Of a DNA stretch of 64,000 nt, positions 53,336 to 64,000 are shown piece by piece. Location of the stretch: assembly GCA_012845835.1 (NCBI GenBank), contig JABAKD010000006.1, forward strand, positions 7,795,637 to 7,859,636, read 5' to 3'. The notes beneath the pieces are model-generated. The model had not been told where the DNA came from. It searched no databases and saw only the letters and a list, made by a program, of their open reading frames with translations. How positions within the stretch are numbered: the stretch's first letter is position 1; each line of letters starts with the position of its first letter. The translations under genes and the position numbers were made by a program. Source of the DNA: Undaria pinnatifida. Taxonomy: Eukaryota; Sar; Phaeophyceae; Laminariales; Alariaceae.

Positions 53336-54245
53336 CACCTCCCCCACCCCCCGCGAAATGGAAGAGTAGCAGCGTGGATCTCTTGTACTAGTATAACGTT
53401 GGCCTGCTTCGGCTTCACGCAAATGAGCTTCCATTATAGCCCTAGAGAACGTAATTACACCCCACCGGTGGCCGTTGCCTATCCGAGGTGTTCGGTGCAA
53501 ATGGGCGGGGAGGTTTGGTGTACACGAAATTTCGACGATGCCGGTGTGTCATAAAGCGCAGACCTCCTGAAGTAGTGCTAGCCCGTGTCGGCTCCACGCG
53601 AAGAACACGTTCCACGATGTGGCATCGAGGTATCCCTAGGCCCGTTACGTCAAATTCGGCAGTTTCAATACTTTACAGGAACCCGGGGTGGTTTCATATA
53701 TATGAAACGACGACAGCGCCTTTGTGTCGTACCGCGCACGTCTCCGCGCATCTCCTGTTGTAGTAGTGCTGGTCCGTTTCGGCTTTACGCTAAGAATCTT
53801 CCACGGTACCCCTAGACAAGGCTCTAACGCACCACCTGGTAGTCTGTCGCCCATCCGAGGTTTGTGCCGCAGACGCTGAGCGATTTCGTGATGCGAAATA
53901 AAATATTGAAAAAATAACGACGCCGCCGCCAGTGTTTCGGATAGAAGCGGAGATCTTCTGTACGAGAGCTGGCCCTTTTCGGCGTCACGCTAAGAAACTT
54001 CTACGGCAGCCTTAGGCCGGGCTTAGCTTTTGCGGGTTTTGCCTGTTTCCTCCAGGTTGAACAAGAACGCGGGCCGGTTCGTATATCGTATGGGAAACTA
54101 TGTCGACGCTGGGATGCCGCATAGCGCAGATCTTCCGTACTTGAAGTGCCGACCCGTTTCGGCTTCGTGATTCTACGGTAGCCCTAGACCAGACTAGCAC
54201 GCGCTCCCAGGTGGCTCATTGCCCAGATTTTTGTTTTTCGGAAAC
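53336..54245 (+). repeat. ~200-bp tandem array, about five units
   Basis: Units share CGTTTCGGCTTTACGCTAAG-like sequence, a CCCTAGACCAG-like block, CCCATCCGAGGT and TTCATATATATGAAACGACG-like sequence. Divergence between units is moderate. Confidence 0.7.
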
Positions 54246-54345
54246 CCGGGCCCGTTTGGTGTAGAGTAATACCTGGTATATTGTGCGGTTGGATATCCCC
54301 CTCCCCCACACCTTACAAGTGCCCTAAAAAACCCGCCCTCCCCCC

Positions 54346-54606
54346 ACGACGCGTGCTACGATACAGGCGCACCACTTTTTTTCTGAGGTTTCCTCAATTT
54401 GGGAGCTCAAGATTTCTCCCGAGAACTGATCCGGAGAAAAAAAATGAAACTGCTACCGGATGAAAAATCCCATGGCCTAGGTACACGACGAGAATCGTGA
54501 AAAAAAAAATGTCCCATTTCCGACTATTTTGGGTTAAGGCGCCCCGTCATCAGAAACCATTTCAGACGAAAAGTGCTACCTCTAGACTAAAGGAGCACGC
54601 GCCCCA
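54346..54606 (-). mobile_element. MITE with CCATGGCCTAGG core, copy 4
   Basis: Begins CGACGCGTGCTACGATACAG, has CCCATGGCCTAGGTACACG in the middle and ends AGGAGCACGCGCCCC. Confidence 0.65.
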
Positions 54607-57183
54607 CCGGTTATACGACTTACAGGATACACACCTGGTACACGATAAACTGGTCCAGGCTAGTTCTAAGGGGAGTCGCTGACCTACTATGTCCTTAGTG
54701 AGGACACACCCAGCAATACGCGTGATCGCGCCGGAGTATCACACACAGCTTGCAAATAAGAGTTTCGACGAAATCTTCGATCTCACATCTATCTGGAGTG
54801 TTTTTTTATTTCATTATACACGAAATTACAGCGACGCCGATGTGTCGTATTTGTGGTAAAGTGCATTAATGCCTGGTACCAGGTACCAAGGTAATACGAT
54901 ACCATGCGTACCCAGCACAGTCACACAGGCAGAGAAGCAGTGTGTACCACGGCATTTTTCAGGGCTCCGGCGACTGTTGCGATACATATATATATAATAC
55001 ATGCGTAAGCAACACGCCCGAAAACCACTTGATCGACCAAGTGCGCTTAGACGCCTGAAACAACCTTTTGTTTTTTGCGATACACACGTGCGAATCTACG
55101 CCTGAAAATCAGTTTGTGACTCACGTGTGTCTAGACGCATTTTTCGCCTGCAGCGAACAAAAAGTTGATAAAAATGGGTGCTCCTTCCGGCGCCTTTTGC
55201 GCATGACGGCAATTCCGACGCAAACGTTGTGTCCGCGTAACAGCGCAACAACAGCTGACAATGCTGGGATATGTACAACCACCACCTCCTGCCGAATAGT
55301 AGAAGTGTATACTACAACAACAGTTGGTAGTACTCGCATCGTGTTATTCGAGGTGGTTATACACCGAGACAAGCAGTGCATGTAGCTTGTTTATAAATAG
55401 ACCCATTAAACTGCGAGTACTCGTAACGGACGGGGTTTTTCGAGGAACAACGTCGACGAACAACAGCTAGCTGCAACGTATCACAGATAGGGTATCGATA
55501 TAACGATGGCAGCTTTCCCCCCCCCCCTTCGAACACCCCGCCCTTTCCTTTCACTGGTTGTACGACTGACAGGATATATATGTGATAAACTGATCCATTC
55601 CTCCTACAACCGTAAGATTTGTCCCCTTAAATAAAGAAGGGTTATAGTTTCCGCGCACAGATTGAGTTGCCCCCCCCCCCCCCCCCCCGCCGCTCACTCT
55701 TGTTCAAACGCCCCACCTAAAATCAAAATCTGCCAGAGTAATAAACATTGCCAGGCAGTTGATATCACCTAATTATCTTTCAAGCCATCCATGCCGTAGC
55801 TCCACCCCCCCCCCCCCCCCCCCAACGCCCCCTCCTTCCTAACGCCACACAGCGTATATGAGATCTGGCTCGCTCGTGCTGTGTGGCGCTAGGAAGCGTC
55901 TTCTGCCCACAGTCGTTTCATTACGTCATTTTTTGCACATTTTTAGTTGACTTTTAGGGCTGTCTGATGATGTGTGCAAGCTGGGTGTGACGAGGACCAT
56001 CCACGACGACAACAACGATCGACCACATGGTATAGACCTACTTACCTAGATCTTCATGCTGAAAGCGCTCGGTTGGTGCATCCCTGGCATCTCCGGGGTC
56101 GGACGGTCCAGCTTACTCCCGGAACGGTCCAGCTTTTGTTTGGTTTCTTGCTCGGCCTTTATTGTTTTTGTTTCTGCTCGTTTAGCCAGGTATCTTGACC
56201 TTTCAGCTGCTTCCGGCAAATTTGGCTTTTCTGCCAACGCGATTTGGAACTTTTTCGGGTTTTTTCTTGCATTTTGTCTAGTAAGTTGAACTTCCTACCA
56301 TTTGCCGCTAATTTGGCGCCTGCGCATTTTAGTTGCGGAACGGTCCAGCTTTAGCTTTTCTTTGATGCTCCCAACATTTATTTGTTAGTACTTGACGAGG
56401 TTTCATGAGCTGAGATCTGGGCTTGGCTCATCAGCTCCGCACCGCCCAGCACCCCATCGCAGCGCTATAGCTCACAGCAACGCAGGGCCGTGCAGTGCCC
56501 TTCGATGCCCTGCAGCTCAGCTCAGCAGCGCACCGCAGCGCAGCGCTAGCTCAGCAGAGCGAAGCGCTGTGCTTTGCGGTGCTCTGCCATGCTGCGTGCT
56601 TTGCTGTACTTTTTTCCTAGTTCGTACAAGGGCTTCGCTCGCGGGCGGCTGGGCGCCGCCCGCTACGCTTGCGGAAGGAGGAATAGACATTCAGTAGGAA
56701 AAGAAGCACAAATGGCGCAACTGGCGACTTGAAAATGCCAAGAGGTCCATATATAGTACAACGGTACAGAATAGAGACGATTATGATTATGAGTTTGTTA
56801 TTATCATCAATTCGCCCAGTCCATGATGGGCACGTCGGAGGACTTGCTTGGCATATCCTTCCACCTCTCAGGTAGCACCTAGGTCCTGTACACTTATTAA
56901 TAGCTCTCTCTGAGTCGATCATCAATAATAAATTATCGCAGTGCATAAACACCAGGCACGCGCTTGTCAAGGATAGAGACAGGAAAACTACAACTTATTA
57001 AGATGTAAAGGAGCGCAGTGCCAGAAAAAACATGCTGGAAGCAGGAACTTGAACGCACACACCGCAAACATGTGAAGTACATTTGTATTCCTGAAAGACG
57101 AAGAGCACGCATTTAGGCATAGTTATCAAAAAACGATGCTGGTATAATAAACCACAACTTAACGTTCTATAAAGAACGTGCTG

Positions 57184-57730
57184 TCAACATTGCTTCCGAA
57201 GGAGCATGCAGGCTTGCTTGGACTCTTCCTCCTCAGCGGGGGTACCCAGCACCTTGCACTCTTGTTTTTTGTCGATGGTCTTGTGGATCTGTCCACAAAC
57301 GTTGAAGCATGGCGGGAGAACGTCGATAAGTATGTGTGAAAAAGTATTCGTACTTCTCTCCAGCAGACGTCGTAACCATCCAAATTATTGGAGCTCCTTT
57401 CGTTGTCAGTAATTGTTGTGGTATTGTTGTACTTGCTCTTGGTACTTGGAAAAGGAACCGCACTTCATAGACTATATCCGCACGCCATCCCCTAGTCTTG
57501 AGCAAGAGACATGGATGTCTCGACTCGTGACACACAGGACGCAAGATAAGAGTAGAACGTACCTCGATGTCGAACGCCCTCGTGGCAACGTGGGAATGGA
57601 ATGCGGGATGTATATCGAGCAAGTGGTCGCCTGCCTTCTTCAGGAGGTCACCGACCTTGATGTCGCCGGTGCACTTCGTGTTTATGTCCTCGCCGACTTG
57701 GCGGCCCTCGGCGGCTGCTTCGCAGGGCTT
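57184..57730 (-). CDS. Unrecognised cysteine-rich protein, two 3' exons
   Basis: Two exons join in phase. The first is 57563-57730 (acceptor gtcgtttgcag|AAG, donor GACATCGAG|gtacgt, 56 codons). The second is 57184-57357 (acceptor ctgctggag|AGA, 57 codons plus TGA). The encoded end is hydrophilic with regularly spaced cysteines: KPCEAAAEG, NTKCTGDIKVGDLL, PPCFNVCGQIHKTIDKK, ECKVLG and QACMLLRKQC. The Cys spacing suggests a small disulfide-bonded or secreted domain, which is inference only. I recognise no family. The start codon and upstream exons were not found. The acceptor of the second exon is weak and was chosen to preserve frame. Confidence 0.5.
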
Positions 57731-58319
57731 CTGCAAACGACAACAACGGATGGGAATACCTTGCGTTCAGTGAATGTTCAAAATAGTGAGGCCACGTAGC
57801 TGTCGTCGATTTCCAAAGTTTGAAAGGAAGTCGTACAATTTAACACTGTTGTAATGAAAGCGGTCGTTTATGGGCAAAGCCCTGCCTGGTACCACAACGT
57901 TGCTAACACCTATGAAACCACCACTGGGACAGGAACGAACGGGATTCACAGTCGCAACTGGTAAGCGTAAGCCCCGGTATACTGCTATATAAGGCCTACC
58001 GGCGGAATACCGACAACGAAGGGTAAGAGACAGTACCTGCTGTATATATTGTTCGGTACTACTCTATTACTGCTGCTATCAACACTATTACGACCGACGT
58101 GTACTGCGATTCCTGAAGAGGTTGCGCACCCTACTTGTACTCGTTAATACAAAGAGTTTATGTGGTTGTATGAAAAATGAGTAACAGTAGTAGTACACCG
58201 CGTCACTACATGAACAACTCGCTAACCCCAATCACGGGACTGCTCTCCAGCATCACCCAGGTTAACTTCACTGTTTAATGCTATATATCAACCTCCAGTG
58301 TGTACTGCGACTGGTGCTG

Positions 58320-58750
58320 AGGTATCATGCTGCTGTTATTTATCACTGCATGGACCATTTTTACAACCCTGGCTGACCCCCGTGATGAGACTTGCCCGTT
58401 TTCATTGCGTCTTACATGTATAGATACCACGTAGTCGTAGTCGTACATCCAAAACGTGTGTTTATATCACAGCACAAAGCGTCACTGCATGGACCACTCG
58501 TTCAACCCCCGCTTACCCCGATGACGGGACTGCCCCGTACTCGTAGTCGTACATATATGAAGTGTGTTTGGCTGTACGTATGAAAAAGAAATCGCATCAC
58601 ACAGCGTCACTGCATAGGTCTACTCACTCGTAGACCTGTGAGTACTTGTACAATTCCCGCTTACACCGCGATGACGGGACTGCCCCGTACACGTACGTAC
58701 TCGTACATGCAAAAGTGTGTTTGTACGCATGAAAAAGAAATCACAGCACA
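58320..58750 (+). repeat. ~120-bp tandem repeat, about three units
   Basis: Units share CGATGACGGGACTGCCCCGT, GTCACTGCATGGACCACTCG and TATGAAAAAGAAATCGCA. It adjoins the donor of the zinc-finger-like exon but does not copy the exon. Confidence 0.75.
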
Positions 58751-58770
58751 ACAACAGAAATGTAACTCAC

Positions 58771-59155
58771 GTTTCGTCAAGCTCTCAGCTCCTTCGTTAG
58801 GGACGCCGATCGAAGGTGAATCACAGGTGTCCGCGTCACACCAGTCACACACACGAGGGTTGTCGCCGCTTCCCCAGTGCTTCTTGTTAAGGTTATGAAA
58901 AGCTTGGCACGTGGAAGGCTCGTCACTCCTGCAGGTGTCGCAGACAGCGTACTGGGAACTCCTGTTTTTCCTATTTCGTGCGATGAGGAAGCCGTCACAA
59001 CCCTTGCTCGGGCACGGCCAATCAGGATTGCCAGAAGAAGCTGAGTCCCGTTCTTGCCCGACCAGCTTCCACACGCCTGATCCTGAACCTCCACCACCCC
59101 CACTACTGACTGTTGGCGGAGCCTCCTCCCGCACTAGCCTTGGTCCGCTTCGCAA
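58771..59155 (-). CDS. Exon of a putative zinc-binding Cys-rich protein (partial)
   Basis: The minus strand has a long open stretch with a good donor (ACGAAAC|gtgagt) and coding-like composition. The 5' end is Gly/Ser-rich, followed by WPCPSKGCDGFLI, YAVCDTCR, STCQAFH and RVCDWCDADTC. The CxxxxC, CxxC, C/H and CxxCxxxxC pattern suggests a zinc-binding fold such as a zinc ribbon or an IBR-like finger; I cannot name the family. The donor is phase 1 while the exon at 57730 starts in phase 0, so they belong to different genes or an exon between them is missing. The upper boundary is only approximate. Confidence 0.45.
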
Positions 59156-59159
59156 ATTT

Positions 59160-62100
59160 CAACTTCAAATTGTTATTGCCGATCCGGCAAATTTCAAATT
59201 CAAATTGTTTGCAGCCGTCAACGGCAATTCCCTCCCAACAGCCAGCAATCGGCCAACTTCGAAAGTAAAAGTACAAAAAAGAAGTTGCTGAAAAAGCAAA
59301 ATAAAAATATCAGAGAGCAAGCAGTAAAGATCAGAGAATGAGAGCTAAGTAAGAATGAGACGAGGGAAAGCAAGGAAGGCAAGGAACTTCGGGACGGTTC
59401 TTTTCCCCAGCAACTAATTTGCTTTTCGGCAATTACGGGCTGAGAAGGGCTGAGAGGGGGGAGGATATGCCGAGCGAGACGTCCGAAGGGGGCGAGGTCT
59501 AGGTATATAGTTGTATTGGTACATGCCAATAATATTCGAAGTACCATACCACGTATACCGGTACTATTGTAATACTACACCAGGTTGTTTGTACATATAG
59601 TCTATATGACGTTATTGGACCACAAACAATGCACCCCCAGCTCAGTTCAGCACGGCTATATATCGCTCAGCAGCGCAGCGCAGCGCAGTGCGGTGCCGTG
59701 CCTTGCCCTACGTTTTGCGGGGCTGTGTCGTGCGGCCCTGTGCGTTCTTTTGAACATACGGCAGCAGTTCCTACTACTACTAGTAGTTGAAGTACCAGGT
59801 AAGGTACAGATACAGATACTGTACCAGGTTTATGTTCGTACGTGTTTTGTGTACTCGTCTTTTTGCTTTCTTCAGATGATTGTCCTCTCTCGGTCCCCAT
59901 GTGCCCCCCCCCCTCGCAAATATCGCACGTACTGCCGTTCAGAACGTGACATCAACAAGCACACAGCACAGCGCAGGACAATTATTAGCTCTGCACCACA
60001 AGCACCTCTAAGTCTTGGGCATTATTATCAAATCGCTATTCGCACCAAATAATGATCACAGGCCTCTTGTTCCTGCCCCATTTATTGACATGTTTCAGTT
60101 GTTAATAGTTGCATTATTTCTTGCGCGAGCGTAGCGGGCGGCGTCAGCAGCCTTGCGGAGCGGAGCCCTGTGCTTTCTTAAGAATCACACAGAGTTACCA
60201 CCAGGTACCACCGTTGGTACGTGTGTATACTCTCTCGTCTTTTTGCTTTTTTGTCGTTGGTTTTTTTGTTTTTTTGTTCTCCATCTAGATTCTCGGTCCT
60301 CTTGGCGATTTTTTCTTTGCAAATTACACCCGTACTACTGCCGATCAGAACGTGACATTGCCAACATACAGCACAGCACAGACAGGGCAATCAGCTCCGC
60401 ACAAGTGGCTCTTGCCATCATCAAATCGCTAGTTGCACATAATCATGGGCCTCTTCTTTCTGCCCCCTTCACACTTATTAATTGAAATCTTCCTTGCGCG
60501 AGCGTAGCGGGCGGCGTCAGCCGCCCGCGGAGCAGAGCCCTTGTACATACCTACATACACGACAACGGTATAGAACGCTGATCTCATTCTAGGTACCCCT
60601 ATCCGTCTGCGCTCTGGTTGTTTCTTGCTCGTGAGGCTCGAATGTTCAACGCCCTCAATAATAATCGAACTCTCTGTACGACCGTGCATCGCACCGCGGA
60701 TATATTACGGGCCGCAAGGCGCTTTCCGCGCGTTTCGCCGGACAGCGACAGCAACTCGAAACACGTGAAACGTAACGTATAATCCCATAATCCCCTCTAA
60801 AAAAAACGAAAAAACGCCTTCCAATATCTAGATATTATATCCTACGAAAATGCGAGGCGCTTTCCTTCGGCGCTCGGCGCGGGGTGATGTTTGGTGATGT
60901 TTTCCCTATTCCGCTTTCCTATACCGTTTATCTCCCACAGCCCGACGAAAGGGCCCGCATCGCCATTCGTGAAGGCACTGCCACACCTGCTGTCGCCACT
61001 ATTCGTTCTTCTTCACCCGTAGAATCAAGCACGCGCTCCCCTTTTGCCGAGCAGACAGAGCATTGCTTTTGTGAAAATACCAAGCCAGTTCAGCTCGTAC
61101 CGAAGAGCGGACCCTAGAACAGAGAAGACAAAAGTCAGAACTTACTGCTGTTCTGCTGCTGCGCTTACCCAGCACACCCAGGGGAGAGCTCAGTAGACGG
61201 AGTGAGGAGAAAACATATGGGTTGCCATACATCGAAAGAGGGCGATAAGAATGCTTCCGGCACGCGGGGGGTAGGCGGACAGTATGAGGAGATGGCGGAG
61301 GATGCAGCGAGCATGCTTTCGGGATCAGGTATGTCGACTGTTTGAGACAACGAAACAGCAAGTTATTGCTGTGCGTGCAAGCGCGAGCGGACGAGTGCAT
61401 CGCGACAGCAGCCAGTACGAGTAGCAGCAGTTGTTGTATGTTCTCGAACCTCATGTAGCAGGTAGGCTTTGCGTGCGTTGTACATTGATTGGTACCCACC
61501 AGGTATGTCAGTGCTGTTGAGAGTTTTACTGACTACATGCAGCGCTGAGCGGTGCGTGTCAGGCTCGCGTTATACGGGTAGTCTATGTGCGTGCATAGCT
61601 GAGAGGAGGAGCGAGCGATGCTATGAGAGCACAGCAGCAGCAGAACAAATACCACGTCTTGCTCTATTGACAAGCAGTAGTCGCGACGACAGAGCGCCGA
61701 TTGTTTGTTTTTCATCACATCAATGCCATACAGCTACTGACCTATGATACCCGTCCCTGCAGCCGTTGGGACTCCAGCTTGAATACGATACGTGCAGTTG
61801 CAGCAGCTTTTGTTCAACCATCTCCTACATCCAGCAGAACATCAGTACTCGTCGGTACCAGGTACAGCTACGTACGTACCAGGTATATGCAGCATTAACC
61901 AGGAGCCATCAAGAGAGCCAGCTCTGCTCCGAGTCGTTCTGCTGCTAGCATTCGCACTCTACGTGTGAGATCGACCAAAAATGATTTTTAGATCAAAACT
62001 CAGCCTTGCAAGCTGCGTGTGATACTTCGATCGCGCGTGTTACGGGGTGTGTATACCCTCGTGAAGAATACAGGTCGGTGACTCCCCTGCTAATGCCAGG

Positions 62101-63680
62101 GTCAACAGGATTAAGACGTTCAGCCTTGTTCTGCGCACGGAACCCGCATTGAGGGACACAAAACGAGACACCTTCCTGTGGAATTCACTTTGCATAAAAC
62201 ACATCAGTGTTACAGCAATGTGAGTTAACTTTTAAAGTGGGCTACTTGGGTCTACCGGGTTTGTACGCATGTTCCTGTGTACCGCCTGTATACGCAGCAG
62301 GCCAGCGGAGGTCCAGTATATGTACCAGGTACAGCAAAGTACCCTGTGCGCACCTCTTTTCGCTGTACGTTTAGACTATGGTCTGTACTCGCTTTACAAA
62401 CGAGAAATTATTATGCTTGCCTGACGGGCCAGCCTACGGGCACCCCACTCCTTGTTGCCCGCCTGCTCATCAAAACGATTCCACGGCTACAGCAATAGCT
62501 GTAGCGGTACAGCCTATCCCTAACCCAGCACGGGTTAACCCAGCACGAGTTTGCGAGGCTGGCAGCCCGACGCGGTTTGCCTTTTTGCGTCCGCCTGATT
62601 TCCTGTTGGCCGACGGTTTTCTTGCGGTCGCACCAATCTGGGCAGAAATATAGGGGGCGTTTTGATATTAATATACATATCAAACGATTCTTATAGTTAC
62701 GTCAGGAATGGCGGGCGGTTTCTTAGCGTCCTATCTGGTACCGTGATGATATCTGGTACCAGATACCACCACCTACAAGTACCTTATTTTATACAAATAT
62801 TTCAAGGACGTCAGCCGTGAGTTCGACGAATTTCGGGTCAATAATCATTTTTGCAAGCTGCGTTGTTGGTACTTGTAATATACCTTACCTTATTTCCCCA
62901 CTATTAATAGCTATTTCCCACCCACGCTGATAACCGGGGCCGAAACGCCTCCGCCGGCGTTTCGAGCACGAATGGCTTGAGGAGGGTAGTTTGTGCGGAA
63001 CGTCCCATCTCATGCGTATGAAAAGCCCCCATTATTTATCGGTAAGAATCTCACCAAGTATCAACGCACTTGACGCACCAGCACATTGTCGGGACACTCA
63101 ACACAGCAGAGTCATAGCGTATACATACCATGCGAACACTTCAACACCATCAATCGAAGGTCTACGTAGCGACGAGGTGCCCTTTCATTTCATGTCACAG
63201 CCCATACAGCACGATGTATGCTGGCGACCAAAACGAACACCACAACCTCCCGCAACCATCGCACAACCACCGCCGCCGCCACCGCCAAGACAAGAACCAC
63301 AATCAATGAATGGTTGATACCGCTGCAACTTCCTTAAAATTACAACTTCATCGCGAGAATTTTACCATGCAGTCGGGGTTAGGTTAGGGTTAGGGGTAGC
63401 GTTCGGGGTCAAATACAGAGTATATTTCAACGATTTTGTTGAAGCTGGGGCAATGTCTATTGCAGTCCTAGACTAGCCCTCGTTCGGGTGAGGGTTTAGA
63501 TATTATGAGGAGTAGAACGTATTCAAATGTTGAACCATTATGTCAACGCTGGGTCAAGTGGTAAAACACGGCTCACGACAACAAGGACAGCCACTACACC
63601 ACTGGCATCAATCTTTCGTTTTGTATCCACACAGTACGTAGCTACTAGGCATGTTTGAATACGGTCAGTGTTTAGACCGT
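59160..63680. other. Repeat-rich end region without supported genes
   Basis: Contains the ~380-bp duplication at 59.65-60.55 kb, a GATC-type element at 61950-62110, GGTACC-rich palindromic segments (61855-61890, 62735-62780) and telomere-like GGTTAGGTTAGGGTTAGGGG at 63378. Frames are short and not splice-compatible. Confidence 0.5.
59640..60548 (+). repeat. ~380-bp tandem duplication ending in GCGAGCGTAGCGGGCGGCG
   Basis: Each unit has ACTCGTCTTTTTGCTTT, CAGAACGTGACAT, ACAGCACAGCGCAGGACAA-like sequence and a GCGAGCGTAGCGGGCGGCGT block (60124 and 60498). The inverse of the terminal block occurs at about 56635-56675, so it is also dispersed. Confidence 0.65.
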
Positions 63681-63683
63681 ACC

Positions 63684-63994
63684 GATCGCCCCGGTGGCGT
63701 ATCAGGTTATCCTCGAGCCTGGTATAGGTCAGATTCGTGAGTTCGAGCCCCGCCGAGTGCATACTCGTATAATTTCGTTGGACTTTTTCTTGTGGACAAA
63801 TTGACTTGCGGAAAGCGCGAGAGCGTGAGTTAGCAACGTTCGATGAAAAATCGACGAGCAGTAGGATTGCTGAACCCTCTGCGCGATAAAAATTGAAGGC
63901 AAGAACCGGGGAGGAGAAGGGATGACACCTGTGACCACGGCTTGTCCAGAAGCTGGAAAGTAAAAGTGTGCCAAAAAAAAAAAAAAAAAAAAAA
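63684..63994 (+). mobile_element. Full-length tRNA-derived SINE with poly(A) tail
   Basis: The head resembles a tRNA: GCCCCGGTGGCGTATCAGG (A box region) and GAGTTCGAGCCCCGCCGAG (B box at about 63738-63750). A ~200-bp unrelated body follows, with GATTGCTGAACCCTCTGCGC and ACACCTGTGACCACGGCTTG, then (A)22. This order is typical of a SINE transcribed by RNA polymerase III. Other copies in the window are at 17160 and 1935, with fragments at 8840 and 10770. Confidence 0.8.
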
Positions 63995-64000
63995 GAGTTT

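Larger units (their letters stand above)
48841..57183. other. Intergenic region with repeats, no supported gene
   Basis: Frames are short and lack splice-compatible partners. It contains a tandem 45-bp pair at 49605-49690, a C-rich microsatellite (50700-50800), G-run-headed repeats at 51820 and 53040 (minus), an element copy at 52352-52612, the 53.3-54.2 kb array, a C-run cluster (55670-55825) and GCGCAGCGC-type low complexity at 56440-56600. Confidence 0.55.

Noticed and set aside
59585-60052. 155-codon plus-strand frame
   Set aside because: It crosses a tandem duplication with no conserved protein between the two units.
63370-63415. True telomere
   Set aside because: Only a few TTAGG-type units with irregular spacing, embedded in unique sequence, with related motifs elsewhere in the window.
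63970-64000. Poly(A) at the window edge as an mRNA or library artefact
   Set aside because: It follows a complete SINE body, so it is the element's own tail.
1-64000. CRISPR arrays, bacterial operons, integrated viral genes, rRNA
   Set aside because: No direct-repeat/spacer structure, no clustered intronless genes, and no polymerase, capsid or integrase-like protein was recognised on either strand.

Overview
This is a repeat-rich nuclear window from a eukaryote with long, intron-rich genes. There are no operons, ribosome binding sites, rRNAs, functional tRNA genes or CRISPR arrays. Balanced base composition, many poly(G/C) runs, long introns and abundant short mobile-element debris suggest a stramenopile alga, most likely a brown alga. 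That placement is an inference: no lineage-diagnostic gene is present.

I rebuilt the genes by hand from splice sites, reading-frame phase and remembered family signatures. The main gene, on the minus strand from 30797 to 2555, encodes the catalytic subunit of the Rab3 GTPase-activating complex (RAB3GAP1). Its 17 exons join in frame to about 2,049 codons, roughly twice the usual length because of low-complexity insertions. Diverging from it on the plus strand (32224-36019) is a four-exon, 164-residue compact SET-domain protein. Converging on that, on the minus strand (48840-40427), is a seven-exon gene for the epsilon subunit of the COPI coatomer (COPE, 295 aa). At 57.2-59.2 kb on the minus strand are coding-like exons of one or two unrecognised cysteine-rich proteins. 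RAB3GAP1 and COPE both act in membrane traffic, but nothing shows that the neighbourhood is functional.

The rest is repeats: a tRNA-derived SINE family (full-length copy with poly(A) at 63684-63994); ~80-bp elements flanked by TTAA that look like non-autonomous piggyBac-type elements; ~250-300-bp inverted-repeat elements with a CCATGGCCTAGG core; a dispersed family whose copies start with a G-run; a solo LTR with a 5-bp target duplication nested in one of those copies; GATC-rich elements; and many local tandem arrays and microsatellites.

The most unusual signal is that at least five introns in the two large genes contain tandem or repeated copies of their own splice junction (exon edge plus intron edge), often with the decoy AG or GT intact. 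Two introns (SET intron 3 and COPE intron 4) are best explained with GC-AG splice sites.
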